Part shown: positions 37,284 to 45,089 of the stretch, one piece after another
Layout of the letters: every line of letters starts with the position of its first letter
Position numbering within the stretch: position 1 is the first letter of the stretch
Origin: Phyllobacterium sp. T1293
GTDB lineage: Bacteria > Pseudomonadota > Alphaproteobacteria > Rhizobiales > Rhizobiaceae
Assembly: GCF_020731415.2 (NCBI RefSeq)
Contig: NZ_CP088276.1
Span: forward strand, 412,848-476,847
Direction: 5' to 3'
DNA: 64,000 nt
The notes under the pieces: generated by a model
Seen by the model: the letters and a program-made list of their open reading frames with translations, nothing else
Database searches by the model: none
What the model was told of the DNA's origin: nothing
Program-made: the position numbers and the translations under genes

Positions 37284-37314
37284 GCACTCAAACTTGAACA
37301 CGTGGCTTGAGTGC
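37284..37314. terminator. Hairpin between convergent dppF-type and M81 genes
   Basis: GCACTCAA and TTGAGTGC (8 bp, perfect) enclose a 15-base loop in the 50-base gap between two convergent genes. There is no T-tract on either side, so it is at best a weak or factor-assisted bidirectional terminator. Confidence 0.45.
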
Positions 37315-37328
37315 GCCGCTGATTGCTC

Positions 37329-38795
37329 CTACACCGATGCATCCGCGAAGGGGTTTTCCACTTTTGGCCAGTATGAATTTTTCAGTTTCGTGTAAGGCAC
37401 ATCCTCAAAGTGAGGCTGTAATGCACCCGGCGCAGAAATATACAGGATCTTGCTGGCTATGGGTTCAAAACCGGCCCGAAAATGATTGCTTGATTTCACG
37501 ATCACTATTTTTCGTTGTGCCGGATCAAGCCCAAGAGCGGTCATACATTCGGGATGAAACGTCTGTGTCCGCAAGCTGTTTAGAACAATATCCACTCCCT
37601 CGAAACTTACCCATGCGGCGTCGCCGATTGAGAGAGGAACGATCCCAAAGCGTTGTGTTATCCCGGAGGCGAGTTTGCGCACGGTAACAGTCAGATCAAG
37701 CGGCTGACCAGACACCGGGCCGATTTTGCCCCCGATTCTCAGTGGCAGGACAGCACCTTCACCTGCTTCATGACAAAGCCTGACAGCAATGGGATCCCAA
37801 TAAAGACACGCCGCGACATCCTTTATGCCTCGTTCGATTACGCGCCTGAGTACAAATGTTGAATCTCCCGGAGCACCACCACCGGCATTGTCAGATACGT
37901 CGGCAAGCACAACAGTGCCATGCGGCACTTCCAACGCCTGATCAAGCGCATCATCGATGCTGCTATGGCTCGGTTTCAGTGTTTCGCGCAGGTTGAATAT
38001 TTCCTGTCCAAATGAAGCGGCTAGCTGCTGAGCCTTGGCGATATCGCGGTCAGCAACAACCAGCATCTTCGCGCCGACATCGGCTACGTCCCCCCATGGG
38101 AATCCGTGGCAAAAGGATACTGACAATATACCGTTCTGTCCTTCCATGGCCTTCATTCGATCCACCAGGCCGCGCAAAGGCTGTTCGTGCACCCGGAACG
38201 TACCAATCATGCGGCAATCAAATTCCGCCATCACTGGTTGGCACGTGCCCTCCAAAACTTGAACCAGAAGCTCGAAAATATGATCTGCGCGTTCTTCGAT
38301 ATCGGTGTGTGGATACTCCTTGTAGGCAACCAGCATGGTGGCGTTATCGAGCATTGACCTTGTCAAATGGCAGTGCAGATCAAGTTCTGCACCGACCGGA
38401 ACATCCGGGCCCACGATCTTGCGAACATGGGACAACAGATCGCCTTCCACATCGTCGTAACCCTCGGCAACACAGGCGCCGTGCAGTGCGAGTAGCACGC
38501 CATTGACTGGCATAGCAGCACGCAGGTCGTTAAGAATTTCATCGCGAAAGGTTTCATATGTTGACCGGGTTGTTGTCCCGCCCGGTTCTGCTACAGCACA
38601 TAGACTTTCGACGACGTCCCATCCGCGGGCATGTGCTGCGTTTAACCAGATATGCAATTGAGACGAGCAGCAGTTGAGCGGCCTTGAGGTTGCGTCGCCA
38701 TGCGCAATCTGGTTCTCCCGAAATGCCTCGTAACCCGTGGGGATTGGGGAGAACGTGTTTGTCTCCGTATCCAGACCTGCAATGAATAACTTCAA
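37329..38795 (-). CDS. M81 family metallopeptidase (MlrC-like), module B
   Basis: A 488-residue MlrC/DUF1485 protein with AGLDTETNTFSPIP at the N-terminus, GVLLALHGACV, AELDLHCHLTRSM and the metal-site DNAGGGAPGDSTFVL. The C-terminal block FEPIASKILYISAPG matches the module A copy. Compared with that copy, His in the first motif (AHETNTF) is replaced by Asp (LDTETNTF), which may alter the metal site or substrate. It is cytoplasmic, with no signal peptide. It is divergent from the M55 peptidase gene across a region with a perfect inverted repeat, and it converges on the transporter operon. Confidence 0.9.
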   Translation of the reverse strand: MKLFIAGLDTETNTFSPIPTGYEAFRENQIAHGDATSRPLNCCSSQLHIWLNAAHARGWDVVESLCAVAEPGGTTTRSTYETFRDEILNDLRAAMPVNGVLLALHGACVAEGYDDVEGDLLSHVRKIVGPDVPVGAELDLHCHLTRSMLDNATMLVAYKEYPHTDIEERADHIFELLVQVLEGTCQPVMAEFDCRMIGTFRVHEQPLRGLVDRMKAMEGQNGILSVSFCHGFPWGDVADVGAKMLVVADRDIAKAQQLAASFGQEIFNLRETLKPSHSSIDDALDQALEVPHGTVVLADVSDNAGGGAPGDSTFVLRRVIERGIKDVAACLYWDPIAVRLCHEAGEGAVLPLRIGGKIGPVSGQPLDLTVTVRKLASGITQRFGIVPLSIGDAAWVSFEGVDIVLNSLRTQTFHPECMTALGLDPAQRKIVIVKSSNHFRAGFEPIASKILYISAPGALQPHFEDVPYTKLKNSYWPKVENPFADASV

Positions 38796-38815
38796 GATAT
38801 CCTCCGAAAACTGGG

Positions 38816-38847
38816 AAACATAATTTTCCTATAGATAAATTATGTTT
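38816..38847 (+). promoter_or_regulatory. Perfect 11-bp inverted repeat operator in the M81/M55 intergenic region
   Basis: AAACATAATTT (38816-38826) and AAATTATGTTT (38837-38847) are exact reverse complements separated by ten bases, centred in the 108-base gap between two divergent peptidase genes. The left half and spacer share an 18-base identity with 30790-30807, upstream of the XRE-cupin gene. This is the clearest regulator site in the locus. Confidence 0.75.
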
Positions 38848-38903
38848 ATTGTACGAAAGTCAATCTCGTATTAATCCTAAGCTCTGCAACGGGAGAAGAA
38901 AGC

Positions 38904-39728
38904 ATGCGTCTTTACATTTCTGCTGACATTGAGGGTATTGTCGGTGTTGTTAGCCGGGATCATCTGACGCCCGAGGGCTTCGAATATGAACGCGCACGGG
39001 ACTGGATGACCGATACTGTTGTCGCCGCCTGCGAAGCGGCCCATGAAAACGGTGTCGAAGAAATCGTGCTGAGTGACTCCCATGGCAATGGACAGAGCAT
39101 AAAGATCGAGCAGTTGCCCGATTATGTTCAGATTGTCCGTAGTTGGCCACGCCCGCTTATGATGATGCAGGGCATTGAAGTCGGAACGTTTGCCGGGGCG
39201 ATGCTGATTGGTTATCACTCAGGAGCCAGCCATATGGGTGGCGTTCTCTCGCATACAATAGGCGGGACAGCCTTCCACGAAATTCGGATTAACGGCAAAG
39301 TCGTCCCTGAAGCAGGTATCAATGCCGCCGTTGCCGGTGACTTCGGAGTTCCAGTTATTCTGGCATCTGGGGATGATGTTGCAATGGAGGAAATCAGCCA
39401 AAACCTCGGTGATATCGTCACGGTGCCAGTGAAATGGGCGTATGGGACACGTTCCGCGCGATCACTTACCCCTGTCGTTGCGCATGAAAAGGTGCGGTCT
39501 GGGGTAAAGACGGCGCTTTCCCGGCTTGGTTCGATGCGTCCGTTTGTCGTGGAAAAACCGGTTCTGGAAATTACATTCCGCAATCGTCTTCCTGCGGAAT
39601 ATCTCTCCTATCTGAAGTTTGTCGAGCGCACTGACGGCTACACCATTCGCTATCAGGGAGATGACATGACCGATATTTCCAAGTTCATCATGTTCGTTCT
39701 GGGCTTCAATTCACAATTAACATTCTAA
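38904..39728 (+). CDS. M55 family D-aminopeptidase (DppA-type zinc peptidase)
   Basis: A 274-residue protein of the M55 family, typified by Bacillus D-aminopeptidase DppA, which releases N-terminal D-alanine from D-Ala dipeptides. The metal ligands are visible in order: Asp and Glu in SADIEGIVGV, His in DSHGNG, His in IGYHSGA and Glu in VPEAGINAAV. The length is typical. It is the first gene of a rightward operon with a creatininase-family protein and an orphan DppA binding protein. This is the strongest single indication that the locus handles D-amino-acid peptides. Confidence 0.93.
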   Translation: MRLYISADIEGIVGVVSRDHLTPEGFEYERARDWMTDTVVAACEAAHENGVEEIVLSDSHGNGQSIKIEQLPDYVQIVRSWPRPLMMMQGIEVGTFAGAMLIGYHSGASHMGGVLSHTIGGTAFHEIRINGKVVPEAGINAAVAGDFGVPVILASGDDVAMEEISQNLGDIVTVPVKWAYGTRSARSLTPVVAHEKVRSGVKTALSRLGSMRPFVVEKPVLEITFRNRLPAEYLSYLKFVERTDGYTIRYQGDDMTDISKFIMFVLGFNSQLTF

Positions 39729-39773
39729 CAATTGCGAACCGGTTCAGATCGTTTTTCGAGGAGTATTTGATCG

Positions 39774-40565
39774 ATGACAACAGAAGTTGAGTGGGCGCGG
39801 CTAACTGCCCCGGAATTGAAAGTGCGGGCGGCGCAATCCAATTCACTGGTCATATTGCCTGTGGGGTCGCTTGAACAACACGGGCCACATCTACCTGTGA
39901 TTACAGATACAGCGAGCGCCGTTGCCGTATCGGTTCAGGCGGCAAAAAGCGTCGCGGTGGACACTTCAGTGACTGTGCTTCCCGGCCTGTGGCTTGGCAT
40001 GAGCGAACATCACCTTCCATTTGGAGGAACCATAAGCCTCGATTATTTGGCATATCGGGGTGTTTTGCAAAGCATTGTCCGGTCCCTCAAAGTTCTCGGA
40101 TTCCAGAGATTGCTTATCGTCAACGGACACGGCGGCAATATCGACCCCTTGGCCGTTGCGGTCAGGGAGTTAGCGGTTGAGTACGAAATGCCTATTATTG
40201 CAACAACCCCATGGATGCTTGCTTCTGAAAAACAGGCCGCGATCTTCGAGGTCGACGCAGGTCCCACGCATGCATGTGAAGGCGAGTCGTCTGTCATGCT
40301 GGCCATCGCAGGTGATGTGGTGCGGGTGGAAAGATTTGCTGAAGCTGCAGAAAAGCATGACGGTGCAGTCTCAGTGCCATCTGGGATATCGCGGTTCTAT
40401 GCCTTTCCAGAGCGGGCACCCGTGACTGGAACCATGGGCGATCCGCGATCAGCCACAGCACAAAAGGGCGAACAATTTCTCAAAGTACAAGCCGATGAGT
40501 TGGTTATGCTTATCCGCTCCGAGCAAATTTGGACCAAGCCGCAAGCTGTTTGGGGAAAATGGTGA
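39774..40565 (+). CDS. Creatininase-family amidohydrolase
   Basis: A 263-residue member of the creatininase fold with the metal-binding motifs LPVGSLEQHGPHLPVITDT and IVNGHGGNIDP, and a downstream HACEGESSVML that supplies His and Glu ligands. The family includes creatininase, the mycofactocin peptidase MftE and cyclic-amide hydrolases. Neighbours make a peptide or cyclic-amide substrate more likely than creatinine. It lies 45 bases after the M55 gene with AGGAG before the ATG. Confidence 0.9.
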   Translation: MTTEVEWARLTAPELKVRAAQSNSLVILPVGSLEQHGPHLPVITDTASAVAVSVQAAKSVAVDTSVTVLPGLWLGMSEHHLPFGGTISLDYLAYRGVLQSIVRSLKVLGFQRLLIVNGHGGNIDPLAVAVRELAVEYEMPIIATTPWMLASEKQAAIFEVDAGPTHACEGESSVMLAIAGDVVRVERFAEAAEKHDGAVSVPSGISRFYAFPERAPVTGTMGDPRSATAQKGEQFLKVQADELVMLIRSEQIWTKPQAVWGKW

Positions 40566-40627
40566 TCCCTTGGGATGATACCCGGTGAGATTGACGCCGG
40601 TCATAAAAACGAAGAGGAGAACATCAA

Positions 40628-42247
40628 ATGTATTTCGGCAACGTCCGACATTCTGTAAAATTCGTCAGCACAGCTTTATCCGTGCTTTTTAGTCTGGCAT
40701 TCATAACTTCTGTGCAGGCGAAAACGCTTGTCTATTGTTCAGAGGCTTCGCCCGAAGGGTTTGATCCAGCTCTTTATTCAGCCAATAGCACTTGGGACGC
40801 TTCATCAAAGCCGGTTTATAATCGTCTTGTGGAGTTTCGAAACGGGACGACGACAGTCATACCTGGGTTAGCTGAAAGCTGGACGATATCGGAAGATCAT
40901 CTCACATATACATTCAAGCTTCGAAGCAATGTAAAATTCCATACGACCGAATATTTTACACCAAGCCGGAATTTGAACGCCGACGATGTGGTGTTCTCGT
41001 TAAAACGACAGCTCGACAAAAATGAGCCTTGGCATGATTACATCCAAGGGGTCACTTGGGACATGTCGAGTGGGATGGGGTTCACAGAACTTATTAAAGA
41101 TATAAGTAAAGTCGACGATTTGACTGTAAAGATCGTTCTGACTGCACCAAGTGCGCCGGTCCTTGCGAATCTTGCAATGGATTTCGCATCAATCGTTTCA
41201 AAAGAGTATGCTGATCAATTGCGGGCAGAGGCAAAAATGTCCCAATTTAACGAATTGCCTATTGGAACCGGGCCGTTCCAGTTCGTCAACTACCAGCCGG
41301 ACGCAACAATACGATATATTGCCAATAGCGATTATTGGGGCGGAAAGCCGCCGATTGATAATCTGATCTTTTCCATAACTCTGGATCAATCGACACGGTT
41401 ACAAAAGCTTCGAGCAGGTGAATGTCAGATTGCATCTTATCCTGCACCCGCTGACGTGGAAATGTTAAAAGCCGACAAAGACCTTACAGTCCTTGAAGAG
41501 CCAGGATTGAATGTCGCCTATCTCGCATACAACACGCTCGTTTCGCCTTTCGATAAGGTCGAAGTACGTCAAGCACTCAACATGGCCATCAATAAAAAAG
41601 CCATTGTAGATGCGATCTTTCAGGGGATGGGGCAGGTTGCAAAAAATCCGTTGCCACCAGCTGTCTGGGGGTACAACGACGCGATTAAGGACGACGTTTA
41701 TGATCCGGTTCAGGCCAAACTGATACTGCAGAAAGCAGGAGTGAAAAATCTGGCCATGAAAGTTTGGGCCATGCCCGTCAGCCGACCCTATATGCCCAAT
41801 GCCCGCCGTACTGCAGAATTGATCCAGGCAGATTTTGCGCAAGTGGGGGTCTCCGTCGAAATTGTCTCCTATGAATGGGGAGAATATCTCAAAAAGGCAC
41901 GCGACAGAAATCGCGATGGTGCTGTTATTCTGGGCGGAACGAGTGATAATGGTGATCCGGATAACCTTCTGAGCTACTTCTTCAGTTGTTCCAGTGTCGG
42001 TGGCAGTAACTTTTCCAATTGGTGTTATCAGCCTCTGGATACCCTTTTGCAGATGGCGCGGACGCTTTCAGATCAAGATGAACGCGCTAAACTGTATGAG
42101 AAGGCTCAAGTTATCATCAAGGAGCAAGCGCCGATTGCATCGATAGACCATTCGATGGTGGTAATGCCGATGTCGAAAAAAGTCTCCGGGTATGTCTTGG
42201 ATCCGCTGGGGTCACATCGTTTTGACGGCGTGGATATCGCCGAATGA
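40628..42247 (+). CDS. dppA: Dipeptide-binding protein DppA-like (orphan substrate-binding protein)
   Basis: A 539-residue precursor with a Sec signal peptide ending SVQA. Its mature start KTLVYCSEASPEGFDPALY closely resembles enteric DppA (KTLVYCSEGSPEGFNP). Further matches include ELNADDVVFS-like LNADDVVFSLKRQ, AMDFASIVSKEYAD and EWGEYLKKARD. It is the best-defined substrate-binding protein in the window and very likely binds di- or oligopeptides. It has no permease genes beside it and probably shares the module B transporter. AGAGGAG precedes the ATG, and a hairpin follows the gene. Confidence 0.93.
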   Translation: MYFGNVRHSVKFVSTALSVLFSLAFITSVQAKTLVYCSEASPEGFDPALYSANSTWDASSKPVYNRLVEFRNGTTTVIPGLAESWTISEDHLTYTFKLRSNVKFHTTEYFTPSRNLNADDVVFSLKRQLDKNEPWHDYIQGVTWDMSSGMGFTELIKDISKVDDLTVKIVLTAPSAPVLANLAMDFASIVSKEYADQLRAEAKMSQFNELPIGTGPFQFVNYQPDATIRYIANSDYWGGKPPIDNLIFSITLDQSTRLQKLRAGECQIASYPAPADVEMLKADKDLTVLEEPGLNVAYLAYNTLVSPFDKVEVRQALNMAINKKAIVDAIFQGMGQVAKNPLPPAVWGYNDAIKDDVYDPVQAKLILQKAGVKNLAMKVWAMPVSRPYMPNARRTAELIQADFAQVGVSVEIVSYEWGEYLKKARDRNRDGAVILGGTSDNGDPDNLLSYFFSCSSVGGSNFSNWCYQPLDTLLQMARTLSDQDERAKLYEKAQVIIKEQAPIASIDHSMVVMPMSKKVSGYVLDPLGSHRFDGVDIAE

Positions 42248-42269
42248 GTTCAGTCGGCTTTCGCCATTA

Positions 42270-42295
42270 ACTGGACCTGTTTGAGCAGGTCCAGT
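42270..42295 (+). terminator. Terminator-like hairpin after the orphan dppA
   Basis: A perfect 10-bp stem (ACTGGACCTG / CAGGTCCAGT) with the loop TTTGAG starts 23 bases after the stop codon. The sequence after it (CTATAAAAG) is not a U-tract, so termination efficiency is uncertain, but its position fits the end of the peptide-catabolism island. Confidence 0.6.
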
Positions 42296-42658
42296 CTATA
42301 AAAGCTGTTTCAAGACCAATCATGTAGCGGCGAAGTTGGAAACATTCCTTTGTCAAACAATTGGGCCAGATTAACCGCTTCTTCTACCCCTAAGAGCATC
42401 CGAAAAAATTCTCGTAGCGCGCGCCTCCCGCTGTGGAAATACATTCAAAGAGTGTCTTGGCCTGAAATTCAACGTCTGAATCTTCTTCACAGATCATCAT
42501 GTAAGGAGCGGTGCGTAGCGTTAATGTTGCTATCGGTCGTGGTTCGCAGCATGGATAAACTTCGCGACTTTTTACTTAATCACAGCTTAATTTCGATCAG
42601 ATCCGGTCGATCAATGGACCACGGCTCATCAGGCGGCAAAGCTTACATATTCCTGCTC
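42296..42658. other. Intergenic stretch at the end of the peptide island
   Basis: No convincing complete gene. On the minus strand a short frame starting near 42504 (MICEEDSDVEFQAKTLFEC) and a second one in another phase ending near 42319 look like fragments of one lost protein. They are too short to assign. Confidence 0.35.
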
Positions 42659-44110
42659 TCATCGAACAGGCTGCTCACCTTCGCTTTCATGCGATGTTTC
42701 TTCGATTGCCGCCGGCTCGTGATCAGGCCGTTGCACTTTCGCATCATCATTGTCGGAAGGCTCGATAACCTGCTCATTGTTTGTGGAGGGAGATTGTTCA
42801 TCCTGATCAACGATTATAGCTTCTTCCGAAGTGCCGACAGAAGGTTCAGGCTGCGCGCTACTATTTTCCTCCGGCTCGCTAGCCGGGACGATAGGCTCAG
42901 CTACCCGGTCTTCTGCGACCGATGGCGCTCGTGTATTTGAATCAGCCGTTGGAGTTTCATCAGCAGTATTGTTGTCAGGCTCGATCTGGCCGCCAGTCTC
43001 CATCGGGGTGGGTATCGTTTCTGGAGAGTCCAATGAGGATCTGGCTGCCTCTTTCTCCAATTCATAAGCTGGTGTGGAAGGAGTGTAGTCCACCTGCTTC
43101 AGGTCGATGTCAGTTTCTGCAATTGGCAGGTTCTCGAAATAATTTTCGGTTTGATGACTCTCGTCAATAATGACGTTGACGTTCTGTTCAGCGTAGTTGT
43201 TGACCACCACTTGTGTCGATGCGTCGATATTGATGTTAACGTTGACAGTGGGCGTAAACGTATCATCGTAGTAGCTCCAGTCTGTATAGGTGTAGTAGGG
43301 CTCATAATAGTCGGACCAGCAGGTCTCCCAATGTTCATAGGTAACCCGTTCCACGACGAAGTAGTGGGTATAAGCCGGGTAGTAGGTCGTCGTAACGACC
43401 CGATAGCCGTCCATCCAGCCCATAAACGAACCGAGGAGAAACACGGTTCGCTGGTAGTTTGCCTCATCAATACGGTCCTGTTCGACCTGGTCCAATTGGG
43501 CCGACAGTCTTCTGATATTGGCTGCGAGCTGAATATTTGACCGTGCTTCGATTTGCAGCCTGTTCACCTGTGAGCGAAGCTTGGCTACCTGCGCCTTAAG
43601 TTCTTTTACCTGCTCGAAACTTGCCTTCACGGGTTTTGATTTGACTGGTTCAACAAGCGCATAGCGCGTCCCATAGGCGGCCCAGTTCGCGGAAAGAGCG
43701 CGGACGCCTTCGCGCACCGTCGGATTGGCAATCCTGGCAGAATCCGAAATTGCTTCAATGCGGCCAACTGCAACAGAGAGACCGCTTGTAGCAGTCGTCA
43801 TTTTCTTTGGGTCGCGGGAATTAAGACCTTTTTCAAGGCCCCCAAGTGCCTGCAGTGCTTCGTTCGTTGCTTTCATAAGCATGGCATCCGCCCGCGAGCC
43901 TTTTTTGGGTTCGTTTTTGTAAGCAACAAGAATAGTTGAAAGAGATCGGCGCATATTGAGTTGCAATTGGGCTGCATCAATCTTTGTAGATGATGCAGCT
44001 ATAGCCGGACTGATCTCAAACAAAGGAACGGTGATTGATCCAGTCATGGCCAAAAGAAGGGCACTGCTCAACATCATCGCTACACGGCGCGTTTTTCTGA
44101 TCGAGTTCAT
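42659..44110 (-). CDS. Secreted coiled-coil, Tyr-rich, acidic-tailed protein of unknown function
   Basis: A 483-residue protein I do not recognise. It has a basic start and hydrophobic segment (MNSIRKTRRVAMMLSSALLL) with probable cleavage after PAIA. Residues 30-150 are helical. A coiled coil at about 155-205 (VKELKAQVAKLRSQVNRLQI) is followed by an aromatic Tyr/Trp segment (YYEPYYTYTDWSYYDD). A V/N/I/D stretch (TVNVNINIDASTQVVVNN) precedes a disordered Glu/Pro/Ser-rich acidic tail of about 150 residues. AGAGGAAAAG precedes the ATG at 44110; an upstream frame reading from 44254 lacks support. It is probably periplasmic or surface associated. It lies beside two small membrane proteins and a two-component system. 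Confidence 0.8.
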   Translation of the reverse strand: MNSIRKTRRVAMMLSSALLLAMTGSITVPLFEISPAIAASSTKIDAAQLQLNMRRSLSTILVAYKNEPKKGSRADAMLMKATNEALQALGGLEKGLNSRDPKKMTTATSGLSVAVGRIEAISDSARIANPTVREGVRALSANWAAYGTRYALVEPVKSKPVKASFEQVKELKAQVAKLRSQVNRLQIEARSNIQLAANIRRLSAQLDQVEQDRIDEANYQRTVFLLGSFMGWMDGYRVVTTTYYPAYTHYFVVERVTYEHWETCWSDYYEPYYTYTDWSYYDDTFTPTVNVNINIDASTQVVVNNYAEQNVNVIIDESHQTENYFENLPIAETDIDLKQVDYTPSTPAYELEKEAARSSLDSPETIPTPMETGGQIEPDNNTADETPTADSNTRAPSVAEDRVAEPIVPASEPEENSSAQPEPSVGTSEEAIIVDQDEQSPSTNNEQVIEPSDNDDAKVQRPDHEPAAIEETSHESEGEQPVR

Positions 44111-44378
44111 TCTTTTCCTCTTGCGTATTGGGTAGGCGCGGGCAAGTTGCACGCGCAGCGTTGTGAGGTTCGGGCGCGGCTTTCGAGCTGCTTCTGTTTG
44201 TCCTGATCGCCGTTTATTCAGCCTGCGCGTTTGCTTTTGTGCTGAAAAGTTCATCCGCGCTGCCCCCTATATTCTCCCCTATGGAGAGGCAAAGAGTTAG
44301 GTTACGCCGGGTGTTAGGCATCGTTCGCAGGAGGAATCGAACAATCGAGAAGCGGCCCTCCCCACGGTGCCTTCAATC

Positions 44379-44537
44379 TCAGGGCACCATTCTGCAATCG
44401 GAGTATTTCTCATACTGGCAATGTAGGTTGAATGGTCTGCCGACATGCGATGGCCGAACGATCAACGTCGACGAGATGATTGCAAATAGAGCGGCCATAT
44501 AGATGGCAGCTGGCATAATGCGAAATAACATTTGCAT
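44379..44537 (-). CDS. Small membrane protein (52 residues), first of a paralogous pair
   Basis: An ATG at 44537, preceded by AAAAGGA, opens a 52-codon frame starting MQMLFRIMPAAIYMAALFAI. It has one membrane helix and a short periplasmic tail containing two cysteines (HCQYEKYSDC). It is a clear sequence relative of the gene at 44684-44851: both start x-LFR-x2-P-x2-IY-x-AAL. Conservation between neighbours argues that both are real. Function unknown. Confidence 0.6.
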   Translation of the reverse strand: MQMLFRIMPAAIYMAALFAIISSTLIVRPSHVGRPFNLHCQYEKYSDCRMVP

Positions 44538-44683
44538 TGTGTATTCCTTTTGGAGGCTTTCAAACGACGAAAATGTGTGACCCTGGAGACGTTAGTCGAC
44601 GCGATCCTGAAGGTTGGGACCCTGCGGTTTAGCGTATTGAGAGTTCGTCCCGGTCGGGCATATCGAAGACTGGCGAAGACTCG

Positions 44684-44851
44684 TTACCAGTTTATCATTT
44701 TGACATTAGGGCCGCCGGTTTGCCCGATACTGTATGAAAATCTGAAACGTCCCGCCTGCATGTCGGGCCAGGCAACCAACATCGTAAAAAACATGCCGGA
44801 TAACGCAGCCACATAAATGAGGACTGGTACAAAACGAAACAGCACGCTCAT
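44684..44851 (-). CDS. Small membrane protein (55 residues), second of a paralogous pair
   Basis: The ATG at 44851 follows AGGAGC by six bases. The frame encodes one membrane helix (MSVLFRFVPVLIYVAALSGM) and a short polar tail ending KMINW. It matches the neighbouring small gene in the LFR...P..IY.AAL core but lacks its cysteines. An extension upstream to 44956 has no ribosome site. The pair lies just left of a divergently transcribed PepSY-type/two-component operon and may belong to its regulon. Confidence 0.62.
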   Translation of the reverse strand: MSVLFRFVPVLIYVAALSGMFFTMLVAWPDMQAGRFRFSYSIGQTGGPNVKMINW

Positions 44852-45015
44852 GTTGAAGCTCCTGGTTTTTGCTCGGATATCGAAGAAATAAACCATCGTG
44901 TGCGATCGCCTAATGTCTGCTCGGTTGCATGGATTTTGACCTCGTTGCCAATTCACTTGTTATGCTTTGACGGTGGCAGGTATACTTTATGATGCCTGAA
45001 AAACGCGTGAGTGCG

Positions 45016-45033
45016 TTGTCAGCGAATTGTCAG
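45016..45033 (+). promoter_or_regulatory. Direct repeat TTGTCAG, response-regulator-type box
   Basis: TTGTCAG occurs at 45016-45022 and 45027-45033, start-to-start spacing 11 bases, followed by CTTCATTGAAC. One-turn direct repeats of this kind are typical binding sites of OmpR/PhoP-family regulators. It stands about 60 bases before the PepSY-like gene that begins the two-component operon, so autoregulation is likely. Confidence 0.6.
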
Positions 45034-45089
45034 CTTCATTGAACTAAGCTATCTCCTTGACGGGCTTAGATGGTTTTAGGAGGATGCGA

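Noticed and set aside
42350..42940. Plus-strand 196-codon frame
   Set aside because: It runs antisense into the secreted coiled-coil protein gene, has no ribosome site and has low-quality composition.
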